A DNA stretch of 64,000 nt, from positions 558,001-622,000 of the forward strand of contig NZ_CP073063.1 of the NCBI RefSeq assembly GCF_022654015.1, read 5' to 3'. The notes under the pieces were generated by a model. It saw only the letters and a program-made list of their open reading frames with translations, did no database searches and had not been told where the DNA came from. This document shows, piece by piece, positions 1 to 8,681 of the stretch. This DNA is from Brevundimonas diminuta. GTDB lineage: Bacteria > Pseudomonadota > Alphaproteobacteria > Caulobacterales > Caulobacteraceae. The position numbers and the translations under genes are program-made. Every line of letters begins with the position of its first letter. Within the stretch, counting starts at the first letter, position 1.

Positions 1-694
1 GCACGCCCTCGGCGTCCGTGTCGGCGGCGAAAACGTTGATCGCGGCCATGGCGTGGGGCTTGGCCAGGCGGTCCGAAGGCACGAACTCGCGGCGATAGAG
101 CGCCAGAGCTTCCAGCAGCAGTTCGGGCGCGAAATGGCTGGCGAAGGCGTAGGGCAGGCCGAGCTGGCCCGCGAGCTGGGCGCTGAACAGGCTGGAGCCC
201 AGAAGCCAGATCGGCACGCGCAGGCCGGCGCCCGGGACAGCGCGGACGGGCTGGTTTTCAGACGCCGGCTCGAACCACTGGATCAGCTCGACCACGTCGC
301 GCGGGAACTGGTCTGCGCCTTCGAAATAGCGGCGCAGCGCCCGGGCGGTGGCGCCGTCCGTGCCGGGCGCGCGGCCCAGGCCGAGATCGATCCGGCCGGG
401 GAACAGGGTCTCCAGCGTGCCGAACTGTTCGGCGACGACCAGAGGCGCATGGTTGGGCAGCATGACGCCGCCGGAGCCGACGCGAATGCGCTCGGTCCCC
501 GCCGCGACATGGCCGATGACGATGGCGGTGGCGGCGCTGGCGATGCCGGGCATATTGTGATGTTCGGCCAGCCAGAACCGCTCATAGCCCAGTCGATCGG
601 CCGCCTGGGCCAGGGCCAGGGTTTCATCCAGGCCGCGTCGGGCGTCGCCGCCTTCGACGATGGGGGAGAGGTCGAGAACTGAAAACGGGATCAT
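1..694 (-). CDS. LLM-class flavin-dependent oxidoreductase (luciferase-like monooxygenase), 3' end cut by window
   Basis: The first 231 residues are visible; the C-terminus lies before base 1. The start is the ATG at 694, giving an N-terminus [12 protein letters not shown] that is typical of the bacterial luciferase-like family. Visible family features are AEHHNMPG at residues 43-50, [15 protein letters not shown] at about 73-87 and GRAPGTD at 107-113, which belong to the TIM-barrel flavin-binding core of the single-component, LuxA-like group. These enzymes use FMNH2 and O2 to oxidise small organic substrates; the substrate cannot be read from sequence. The gene is divergent from the small acidic gene at 798. 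Family assignment is firm, function is not. Confidence 0.9.
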   Translation of the reverse strand, partial: MIPFSVLDLSPIVEGGDARRGLDETLALAQAADRLGYERFWLAEHHNMPGIASAATAIVIGHVAAGTERIRVGSGGVMLPNHAPLVVAEQFGTLETLFPGRIDLGLGRAPGTDGATARALRRYFEGADQFPRDVVELIQWFEPASENQPVRAVPGAGLRVPIWLLGSSLFSAQLAGQLGLPYAFASHFAPELLLEALALYRREFVPSDRLAKPHAMAAINVFAADTDAEGV

Positions 695-797
695 GACGCC
701 TAGATCGGGTCTGTGCCTCTGGGTTCAAGGGCGAGGGTCTGGAACCGCGACCGGATCAGGCGCTTTAAACTGATCTCGATAAGCGGAGCGATGCGCC

Positions 798-1061
798 ATG
801 ACCGACACCGATTCCCCCAAGCCCGAACCGGATTGCGACGACGCCCGCGAGGCCGCCGACATGGGCGAAAAGCCGGATCTGGGTCACAAGGCGGATACGC
901 TGATCGAAGCGCTGGACGGCAGCGATTCGGGATCGGACACGCGGGCAGGCTCGCTGCGCGGCGGTTCGGCAGCAGGCACGGATGACGACCCCGACTCCGC
1001 CGAGATCAACGACCGGCTGGCGAAGGAAGGCTCGAAGGACCAAGACGACGCCGCAGACTGA
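798..1061 (+). CDS. Small acidic hypothetical protein (87 aa)
   Basis: This 87-residue protein is rich in Asp, Glu, Ser and Gly, with no signal peptide, membrane segment or recognisable domain. The composition (MTDTDSPKPEPD at the start, repeated DD/DSG tracts) suggests a soluble, largely disordered protein. The start is the ATG at 798 preceded by AAGCGGAGCG, a plausible ribosome binding site. It lies between the divergent monooxygenase and a lipoprotein gene on the same strand about 80 bases downstream. I do not recognise the family and infer no function. Confidence 0.6.
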   Translation: MTDTDSPKPEPDCDDAREAADMGEKPDLGHKADTLIEALDGSDSGSDTRAGSLRGGSAAGTDDDPDSAEINDRLAKEGSKDQDDAAD

Positions 1062-1138
1062 GCGGGCGCCTTGCCGCCGCCGCAACCATGCGCCACGGTG
1101 GCGCTCTGACCTTCCATCGGTCCAAGGACGACCTTTCG

Positions 1139-1636
1139 ATGACGCTTCGCTTGGCGGCCCCCGCCGTCGTGGTTCTGTTTTGCCTCGCAGGATGTGATCG
1201 CTCGGCCCAACCGGTCGAGGCCAAGGCTGCGCCTGAAGCGTCGGCGCCGACCGTCGCCGATGCGGCGCCTCCCGCAGCCGAAGCGCCCGCCGTCGTAGGA
1301 GGGGCTGCGCCCGCCGCCGCCGACGGGCCGCCGTCCTTCGCCGTCGTGTATCCCGGCGCACAGGTGGACGGACAGCCGCTGGCCGCCGGCGGCGAGGCTG
1401 GGCCGGGCGGCCTGGTGACCTTCACCACCACCGCCTCGCCGGACGATGTCGTCGCCTTCTATCGCGAGCGCGCCGAGCAGGCGGGCCTGCGGTCCGTCGC
1501 CGGAATGAACCAGGGCGACACGCGCGCCTATGGCGCGGCGGCGGACGCGGTGAACGGCGCCTCGCTGCAGGTCGTCGCCACGCCGACCGAGACCGGCGTG
1601 ACCTCGGTCCAGCTGGGCTGGAGCGCCGGTCAGTGA
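1139..1636 (+). CDS. Putative lipoprotein, Ala/Pro-rich
   Basis: The protein has 165 residues. The start at 1139 (MTLRLAAPAVVV) is chosen over the upstream in-frame ATG at 1088 because it places a lipoprotein signal peptide with lipobox LAGC at the very N-terminus. A low-complexity Ala/Pro/Glu linker (about residues 25-65) follows, then a compact C-terminal domain of about 90 residues that includes FAVVYPGAQVDG and a DDVVAFYRERAEQAGL helix. This resembles small periplasmic domains of unknown role. It overlaps the next gene by GTGA at 1633-1636, so the two are probably co-translated. Function unknown. Confidence 0.75.
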   Translation: MTLRLAAPAVVVLFCLAGCDRSAQPVEAKAAPEASAPTVADAAPPAAEAPAVVGGAAPAAADGPPSFAVVYPGAQVDGQPLAAGGEAGPGGLVTFTTTASPDDVVAFYRERAEQAGLRSVAGMNQGDTRAYGAAADAVNGASLQVVATPTETGVTSVQLGWSAGQ

Positions 1637-2430
1637 AGCGGGTCGCCGCCCTGGGCGCGGCGACGGCGATCCTGCTGGCCGGTGGGTGCGCCGGTGCGCC
1701 CAAGCCGGACGGCGCGATGCCGGCTAAAGGCTATCTGAGCGATGAAGTTGTCGTCCAATTGGCGAATGCCGTCCCGCCGGCCCCGGCTCCCGGGTCCGTC
1801 GCGGACATAGCGGACAAGGCGGCCTCGGCGCGGCTTGTCGCGCTGGAGGACGGCGACCGTTGGCTGCTCGCTACCGCCCATGCCGAGCTGCGTCCGCCCC
1901 TGGCCTTGCAACATTTCGATTGCGCCTTGGGTGTTCGTATGGGGTCGGCCGAGACGCCGGCGCTGGACCGGGTGATGGCGCGGATCTTCCACGATGCGAA
2001 CAGTGCGGCCGAACGCGTCAAGGCGCGCCAGGCGCGTTTGCGGCCGGTCGGCGACGATCCCGACCGGCGCGCTTGCCAGACCCTGACACCGGCTGCGAAA
2101 CGCAGCGCCTCCTATCCGTCCGGCAGCGCAGCGGTCGCGACGGCCTATGGCGAGGCCTTTGCGGCGCTGGAGCCGGACCGGGCGAAGGCCGTGCGCCGGA
2201 TCAGCCATGAGATCGGGGTCAGCCGCCTGATTTGCGCCATGCACTATCCGACCGATGTCGTGGTCGGCGAACAGATCGGGCGAGATGTTGCGGCCAGAGC
2301 CGTCGCCAGCCCGGCCTTCCAGGCGGACATGGCGGCGGCGAGGGGCGAGCTGGCGGCTGCGCGTCGCAGCGGCCTGACCAATCCTGGCTGCGCGGCCGAG
2401 CGCGCGGCCCTAGCGATTCCTCTGCCCTGA
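1633..2430 (+). CDS. PAP2-family (class A-like) acid phosphatase lipoprotein with altered active-site motif
   Basis: The protein has 265 residues. A signal peptide with lipobox GGC near residue 19 points to the periplasm. The three PAP2/class A acid phosphatase motifs are recognisable: K130-x6-R137-P138, the motif-2 segment SYPSGS at 160-165, and S198-R199-x4-H204-x3-D208. Motif 3 carries the nucleophilic His204. Motif 2 normally ends PSGH, but here the His is Ser165, so the usual general acid is missing. The start is GTG 1633, overlapping the preceding stop, and the end overlaps the next start (TGATG at 2428-2432). It sits in a run of three exported-protein genes. Substrate unknown; activity may be reduced or absent. 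Confidence 0.8.
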   Translation: MKRVAALGAATAILLAGGCAGAPKPDGAMPAKGYLSDEVVVQLANAVPPAPAPGSVADIADKAASARLVALEDGDRWLLATAHAELRPPLALQHFDCALGVRMGSAETPALDRVMARIFHDANSAAERVKARQARLRPVGDDPDRRACQTLTPAAKRSASYPSGSAAVATAYGEAFAALEPDRAKAVRRISHEIGVSRLICAMHYPTDVVVGEQIGRDVAARAVASPAFQADMAAARGELAAARRSGLTNPGCAAERAALAIPLP

Positions 2431-3380
2431 TGACGGCGGCGCTGGCCCTGGCCTTGCTGACCTTTCAGGCGCCGGCCGACAGACCGTGCACGCCGCAAGA
2501 GGTGGCGGCGCTGACGGCGCCATCGACGCAGCCGTATCGCCTGACCTGCCAAGCCGATCTGTCGGGCGTCGATATTCGCCGCCGCGTGCTGATCGAGGGC
2601 GCGGAAGGCTCAGGCGCGTCACTGGATTGCGGGGGCGGGACGATCCGCGCGCCGGGCCCGGCGACAACCTCCGCCCCGACCCTCGCCGTCTGGTCCCGCC
2701 GCGAGGGCGATCGGTGGTCGCGACCGGTCGATGTGACGATCCGAAACTGCACCGTCGTCGGCAATGTACGGATCTGGGGCATGGGAGCGGGCGGATCGAT
2801 GCGCGACCTGCTGGCCTCGTCACGCACCGCGGGGCACACGCAAGCCGCCCAGTTCGCCGCGCCAATCCGCGTCACCCTGGATCGGATTCGGTTCGAGGGC
2901 GTGGGGACCATCCCCCTCTATATCGGGCCGGGGGTGACGCGCACCACGGTGACGCGATCCCGCTTTACGGGGCGCTCGACCGCCACCGCCGTCTATCTGG
3001 ACGGAGAGAGCGCAGGCGCGCTGATCCAGGACAACGATTTCGATATTCGCACCGGGCGCGAACAGATCGCGGTGGACGGGTCGGGCGCCAACCGCATCGT
3101 CGGCAACCGTCTGGCGCTGCACGGCAGGGGCGGGGTCTTTCTGTACCGCAACTGCGGCGAGGACGGCGTGATCCGCCACCAGACGCCGTCCTATAATCAG
3201 ATTACGGACAATCTGTTCACCGGCGCGGGCTGGTTGCGGCCGCGCGCGGTGGTGATCGGGTCGCGTGAGGGCGAGCGACGCTACTGCGGCGACGACCGGG
3301 GCTGGCCGTTCGGGTCCAGCGCGGACGACGGCGACGGGGCCACGGGCAATCTGACGGCGCGGAACATCGTGCGACGCTGA
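2430..3380 (+). CDS. Right-handed parallel beta-helix protein, exported
   Basis: The protein has 316 residues. The start is the ATG at 2430, which overlaps the preceding stop; an open frame continues upstream but inside the phosphatase gene. The N-terminus (MTAALALALLTFQAPADRP) reads as a signal peptide. From about residue 45 onward the chain shows periodic short beta strands and Asn/Gly turns (VTIRNCTVVGNV, LIQDNDFDI, NRIVGNRLALHGRGGV, YNQITDNLFTGAG), the pattern of NosD/pectate-lyase-like beta-helix repeats. Paired cysteines occur. Such proteins bind or cut polysaccharide, but no catalytic set can be assigned. Last gene of an overlapping trio of exported proteins. Confidence 0.75.
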   Translation: MTAALALALLTFQAPADRPCTPQEVAALTAPSTQPYRLTCQADLSGVDIRRRVLIEGAEGSGASLDCGGGTIRAPGPATTSAPTLAVWSRREGDRWSRPVDVTIRNCTVVGNVRIWGMGAGGSMRDLLASSRTAGHTQAAQFAAPIRVTLDRIRFEGVGTIPLYIGPGVTRTTVTRSRFTGRSTATAVYLDGESAGALIQDNDFDIRTGREQIAVDGSGANRIVGNRLALHGRGGVFLYRNCGEDGVIRHQTPSYNQITDNLFTGAGWLRPRAVVIGSREGERRYCGDDRGWPFGSSADDGDGATGNLTARNIVRR

Positions 3381-3445
3381 TCGAGGCCTTGCGCACACCG
3401 GCGGTTCGGGGATGATTGCGGGACAGAGCGATCGGGGGATTGGAT

Positions 3446-5296
3446 ATGCGTTGGGTGTTGTTTCTGGCCTCCCTGGCGGCGGCCATCGGTTTGGCGGTGC
3501 TGGCCGCCCAGACGCCCAAACCCCTGCCCGCCTCGACGCCTGCGGTCCAGTTCTCGGCCGCGCGCGCGATGATGGACGTGAACCGGATCGCACGAGCGCC
3601 GCATCCCGTCGGTTCGGCCGAACATCGGCAGGTTCAGACCTATCTGGTCCAAAGGCTGACGGCGCTGGGGCTTCAGCCCAGCCTGCAGACCGGCGCCCTG
3701 TCGCCCGCCGCCGTCGCGCGGCTCGAGCGGGAGGGTGGAAATGCGGGCGGCGTCCAGGCCGTCAATGTCATCGGCGTCCTGCCGGGACGGAATTCGGCCC
3801 TGCCTGCCGTGGCCATTATGGCGCATTACGACACCTCGCCGACCTCGCCCGGCGCCGCCGACGACACCTCCGGGGTGGCCGCCATTCTGGAGGCCGTGCG
3901 CGCGATCAAGGCGCGGGGCGGGGCAGAGCGGACGCTGGTGGTCCTGTTCACCGACGCCGAAGAACTGAATCTGGACGGGGCGCGGGCCTTCTTCAGCGAA
4001 CATCCGCTGCGTGACGACATCGGCGCGGTGATCAATCTGGAGGCGCGGGGCGGCGGCGGGCGCGCCATGATGTTCGAGACCGGACCCGGCAACGCCCAGA
4101 CCATCGCGCGCTACGCCCAGGCGACGCAAAGGGCGACGGGCGGGCCGTCCAGCAACGCCCTGGCCATCTTCGTCTATCGGCTGATGCCCAATGGCACGGA
4201 CTTCACCGTGGCGGCGGATCGCAAGCTGGCGGGGATCAATCTGGCCTTCATCGGCCGCCCGGCGCAGTACCATTCGCCGTCCTCGACGCCACAGGCGCTG
4301 GATCAGGGCAGCGTGCAGCATATCGGCTCCCAGGCGCTGGAAATGGCCGATGACCTTCTGCGGGCGCCAGCCCTGCCGCAGGCGACGCAGAACGCCGTCT
4401 ATGCCGACGTCTTTGGCCTGTTCGTCGTGCAGCATTCGCCGGCGATCGGCTGGCTGCTGCTGATCGCGGGGGCCCTAGCCACGACCTTCGCCGCCTGGGG
4501 CGCGCGCCATGCGACGGGCTTGAGAGCCCTGTCGGTCGTACGCGGCGCAACGGATGGCCTGTGGCTGTTGGCCAGTGCGGTGGTGGTGGGACAGGCGGTG
4601 CGCGTCCTGGCCGGGCCGATCGGCCGTCGCGTGGATTCCGCCGACCTCTATTACACCTTGCTGCGTCGCCTGCCGGTTCTCGAAATCGCCGTGGCCCTGG
4701 CCATGCTCGGCCTGATTCTGATGCTGACCGCGGGGCGACGCCTGCTGGGCCAATGGGGCGCAGCTGGAGTGATACTGGCCGCATTCGCACTTTCAGCGGC
4801 GCTGGGCGGTTTCAGCCTGCCGGTCCTGGGGGCGACGGTGATCGCTCTGGCGCTCAGCCTGACGCGGCCAAAACCGCAGGACGCAGACGCCGTCTGGGGC
4901 GGCTGGCTGGGGCTGATCGTCCTGGCCCTGATCCTGGGCGGCGGGGTGCAGGCGGCGGCGGCGGAAGCCGCCTTCCTGCTGCTGTGGCCCGGTCTGATCG
5001 CCGCCCTGGCGGCCGCGTCGACGGCGGTGATCGGCGCCCGCTTCGGCTCGTGGGCGTCCTTCGCACCCGCCGTCGTCGCCACAGCCCTGGTCGGCGGGTG
5101 GTTGCTGGTTCAGGGGCACGGCGTCTTCCTGGGCGTCGGCATGGACATGCCTGGCGCGGTGGGGCCGATCGCCCTGATGATCGCGATGCTGGTCCGCCCG
5201 GTGGCGCCTCGATCGGGGCGGGCCTTGCCGATCTTCGCCGCCGCCAGCCTGGCGCTGGCTGTTGTGGTCGCCGTGGGGGCCAGGTTGGTCGCTTGA
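3446..5296 (+). CDS. M28-family zinc peptidase with C-terminal membrane domain
   Basis: The protein has 616 residues. The start is ATG 3446 behind GGGGGATTGGAT; an upstream in-frame start at 3416 lacks this site. There is an N-terminal membrane anchor (residues 4-21), then an M28 aminopeptidase domain with the expected metal and catalytic residues: H127 in MAHYDT, D139/D140 in GAADDTSG, E172/E173 in DAEE, E199 in NLEA and H276 in YHSPSST. From about residue 340 there are eight or more hydrophobic segments. This layout matches the ER metallopeptidase 1-like membrane M28 group, with the peptidase domain outside the cytoplasm. The gene runs toward the sensor kinase. Substrate unknown. Confidence 0.9.
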   Translation: MRWVLFLASLAAAIGLAVLAAQTPKPLPASTPAVQFSAARAMMDVNRIARAPHPVGSAEHRQVQTYLVQRLTALGLQPSLQTGALSPAAVARLEREGGNAGGVQAVNVIGVLPGRNSALPAVAIMAHYDTSPTSPGAADDTSGVAAILEAVRAIKARGGAERTLVVLFTDAEELNLDGARAFFSEHPLRDDIGAVINLEARGGGGRAMMFETGPGNAQTIARYAQATQRATGGPSSNALAIFVYRLMPNGTDFTVAADRKLAGINLAFIGRPAQYHSPSSTPQALDQGSVQHIGSQALEMADDLLRAPALPQATQNAVYADVFGLFVVQHSPAIGWLLLIAGALATTFAAWGARHATGLRALSVVRGATDGLWLLASAVVVGQAVRVLAGPIGRRVDSADLYYTLLRRLPVLEIAVALAMLGLILMLTAGRRLLGQWGAAGVILAAFALSAALGGFSLPVLGATVIALALSLTRPKPQDADAVWGGWLGLIVLALILGGGVQAAAAEAAFLLLWPGLIAALAAASTAVIGARFGSWASFAPAVVATALVGGWLLVQGHGVFLGVGMDMPGAVGPIALMIAMLVRPVAPRSGRALPIFAAASLALAVVVAVGARLVA

Positions 5297-5375
5297 TCCG
5301 GATGCGTTTCGCAGTCGTCCGAGCGATGAAACCCGGCTAAGCATACCGCTGCTGTTTCTGGGGGCCTCGGCGCGC

Positions 5376-7016
5376 TTGCACCATCTTCACGTCAATCCGT
5401 TCACCGTCCTGTCATTGGCGATTGCGATCCTGGGCGCGTGGACGGCTCTGGATCTGTTCAACCGAACCCGTGACCAGATCGGTGGGACAAGGTTGCGCTG
5501 GCTGGGCGTCGCCGCCTTGGCGTTGGGCGTCAGCATCTGGTCGATGCATTTCATCGCTATGCTGGGGTTCGAGGCCGAAGGACCCGTCTTCTATGATCCC
5601 GGCCTGACGCTGGTCTCCTTCCTGCTGGCGACGACCGGCACATCCGCGGCCTTCCTGACGGCGGGGACGGCGCAGGCCAGCCCCTTGCGACTAGCGCCGG
5701 CGGCCTTGCTGATGGGCGGGTCCATCGTCGCCATGCACTACGTCGGGATGGCGGCGATGCGGATGAACGCCGTCCTGAGTTACCAGCCCGTGCTTGTCGC
5801 CCTGTCTGTGCTGGTTGCGGTCGCCGCCGCCTATGCCGCCCTGATTGCGGCCCGCCAGGAGCGGAGCCTGGCCTGGCGCGCGGTCGCCGCCGTGATCCTG
5901 GGTCTGGCCATCGTGTCCATGCACCATGTCGGCATGGCGGCCCTGATCCTGACCCCCATCGCCGACGCAGGGCCGGTGGAGGGCGGAGCGTCGCCGGTGG
6001 TCTTGGCGGTCGCGGTGACGACCGGGGCGGTGACGTTGCTGTTTCTCGCGCTGGGCGCCTCGATCGTGGATCAGCGCGCCAATGTCCTGGCGGCCGTGGA
6101 CGCGGGCGGCATCGGCTTCTGGGAAGCGACCCTGCCGATGAAGACGACGATGATGTCAGGCCGCGCGCGCGAAATCCTGTCCATCGACGCGGATAGCCGT
6201 CTGGGAGCCACCGAGATCGGCGACCGTCTGTCGCCCGAGGATCTGCCGCTGCATCGTCAGGCGCTGGAGCGCGCCCTGGCGGGCGAGGGCGAATATGATC
6301 AGGAATGGCGTCTGCCGGCCTCGGGCCGCTGGATCCATCTGAGGGGGCGCCTGATCCGCAGTCGTTCGGGCCGGCCGATCAAGATGTCGGGCGTCATCAC
6401 CGACATCACCGATCGCCGTGAGGCCTTCGCCGCCCTGGCCGACAGCGAACGCTTGCAGCGACTGCTAATCAACGAACTGAATCACCGGGTGAAGAACACC
6501 CTGGCCACGGTGCAGTCCATCGCCCACCAGACGGCGCGGCGCACGCCGGATGTCGCCACCTTCACCGCCCTGTTCGAGGCGCGGCTCGTGGCCCTGTCCA
6601 ACACGCAGAACCTGCTGACGGCCGCGAATTGGGAGCGTGTCGATCTGCGCGCCATGCTGGCTCAGGAACTGGCCCCCTATGCCGAGGAACAGGTTCGCCT
6701 GACCGGTCCGGCCGTCGAGCTGAACGCGCAGCAGACCCTGGGCATGGGCATGGTCTTTCACGAACTGGCGGTGAACGCCGCCAAATATGGCGCCCTGTCG
6801 AACGCCTCGGGCTGCGTGCGGGTCGACTGGTCCGTGGCGGAAGGCCATCTGCTGCTGGATTGGGTCGAAAGCGGCGGGCCGGCGGTGTCGCCGCCTCAGC
6901 GCAAGGGCTTCGGCTCGGTCCTGATCGACTCGACCATCAACCGTTCGCTGCACGGCTCGGCGGTCATGACTTACGACCCGGGGGGCGCCAGTTTCAGCCT
7001 CCGGCTTCCGCTCTAG
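5376..7016 (+). CDS. MHYT-PAS-HWE sensor histidine kinase
   Basis: With the chosen TTG start at 5376 the protein has 546 residues. That start gives MHHLHVNPFTVL, which looks like an MHYT-domain N-terminus. The frame is open back to a TTG at 5262, overlapping the peptidase gene, so the start is uncertain. Three MHYT-type motifs occur in membrane helices (SMHFIAML at 56-63, AMHYVGMAAM at 119-128, SMHHVGMAAL at 181-190); these are proposed to bind a metal and sense a diatomic gas. A PAS fold spans about 236-350. The HWE kinase region has phosphoacceptor H370 (NELNHRVKN), N467 in FHELAVNAAKYG, and the W496-x-E498 signature. No response regulator gene is adjacent. Confidence 0.88.
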   Translation: MHHLHVNPFTVLSLAIAILGAWTALDLFNRTRDQIGGTRLRWLGVAALALGVSIWSMHFIAMLGFEAEGPVFYDPGLTLVSFLLATTGTSAAFLTAGTAQASPLRLAPAALLMGGSIVAMHYVGMAAMRMNAVLSYQPVLVALSVLVAVAAAYAALIAARQERSLAWRAVAAVILGLAIVSMHHVGMAALILTPIADAGPVEGGASPVVLAVAVTTGAVTLLFLALGASIVDQRANVLAAVDAGGIGFWEATLPMKTTMMSGRAREILSIDADSRLGATEIGDRLSPEDLPLHRQALERALAGEGEYDQEWRLPASGRWIHLRGRLIRSRSGRPIKMSGVITDITDRREAFAALADSERLQRLLINELNHRVKNTLATVQSIAHQTARRTPDVATFTALFEARLVALSNTQNLLTAANWERVDLRAMLAQELAPYAEEQVRLTGPAVELNAQQTLGMGMVFHELAVNAAKYGALSNASGCVRVDWSVAEGHLLLDWVESGGPAVSPPQRKGFGSVLIDSTINRSLHGSAVMTYDPGGASFSLRLPL

Positions 7017-7044
7017 CCTACGTCAAAAACGGTCGCAGGATTTG

Positions 7045-7074
7045 GATGTTCTCGTTTTGATCAGCGAGAACATC
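7045..7074. repeat. Perfect 10-bp inverted repeat in the recA leader region
   Basis: GATGTTCTCG at 7045-7054 is exactly complementary to CGAGAACATC at 7065-7074, with a 10-base spacer. The right arm contains the first half (GAAC) of the SOS box. No T-run follows, so it is not an obvious terminator for the kinase gene. It may be an extra regulator site or an accessory LexA half-site (GTTC at 7048-7051). Confidence 0.7.
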
Positions 7075-7082
7075 TTGTGAAC
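7068..7082 (+). promoter_or_regulatory. LexA SOS box of recA
   Basis: GAAC at 7068-7071, seven bases, then GAAC at 7079-7082. GAAC-N7-GAAC (or its complement GTTC-N7-GTTC) is the established alphaproteobacterial LexA operator. It overlaps the -35 element of the proposed recA promoter, as expected for repression by occlusion. Confidence 0.85.
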
Positions 7083-7103
7083 CGGAACAAACCATGCACA
7101 TAG
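7075..7103 (+). promoter_or_regulatory. Candidate recA promoter (-35 TTGTGA, -10 ACATAG)
   Basis: TTGTGA at 7075-7080, a 17-base spacer and ACATAG at 7098-7103 form a plausible housekeeping promoter about 80 bases upstream of the recA start. The LexA box covers the -35. The start site is predicted near 7110 by spacing only. Confidence 0.55.
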
Positions 7104-7185
7104 TCGGCCTCACGAAACGGGGGCGGGTCCAGGCGGGTCTCTCCCAAGCTTAATGACAGGAATCATGGCAAGGGAGACGAAGGCA

Positions 7186-8268
<1,083 letters not shown>

Positions 8269-8386
8269 CGCCAGCCTCCGAGGCTGGGCGGACTGTCGGA
8301 GTTCATCCCGGTCTCGGTCCGGTCTTTTCACCGCTACTCCGTCGCCCCTAGCGACCCGCCACTGACCCCGCGAAGGGCGGCGGAGC

Positions 8387-8421
8387 GACCCGCTCGACCT
8401 CGTGTCGGGCGGGTCTTTTTT
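8387..8421 (+). terminator. Rho-independent terminator after recA
   Basis: Stem GACCCGC (8387-8393) pairs with GCGGGTC (8409-8415), followed directly by six T at 8416-8421. It lies 120 bases downstream of the recA stop. Confidence 0.8.
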
Positions 8422-8422
8422 G

Positions 8423-8625
8423 GTTTGGCCCACGTTTCTTTCGTCATTCCGGGTGCAGCGTAGCGGAGACCCGGAACCCAGCGGCGCCGAAGGTGAAATC
8501 TTTCCGCCGCACGACGGCTGAAGATCGAATCCACGACAGGTTCACGCTCTCGCGCGCCGCTGGGTTCCGGGTCTTCGGGCCAAGCGGCCCTAAGCCCGGA
8601 ATGACGAAAGAAAGGTGGGCCAAAC
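8423..8625. repeat. 203-bp palindromic intergenic element made of two facing REP-like units
   Basis: The outer arms are 31 bases each (8423-8453 and 8595-8625) and are complementary with one mismatch. Inner arms of 20 bases (8468-8487 and 8554-8573) are exactly complementary. Each half carries its own TTCCGGGT/ACCCGGAA-type pairing and a CGTCATTCCGGG core, which I recall as a common dispersed palindrome in alphaproteobacterial intergenic DNA. The two units face each other like a BIME or a small MITE. It lies between the recA terminator and the terminator of the convergent fadJ-like gene; no coding sequence occurs in 8269-8681. Confidence 0.8.
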
Positions 8626-8626
8626 G

Positions 8627-8652
8627 AAAACGGGCGACCCGAAGGTCGCCCG
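8627..8652 (-). terminator. Terminator of the fadJ-like gene
   Basis: CGGGCGACC (8631-8639), loop CGAA, GGTCGCCCG (8644-8652). Read on the minus strand the stem is followed by TTTT (8630-8627). It lies 30 bases after the minus-strand stop codon at 8682. Confidence 0.85.
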
Positions 8653-8681
8653 TCCCATCTTGTATGGATGTCCGTGACCGA

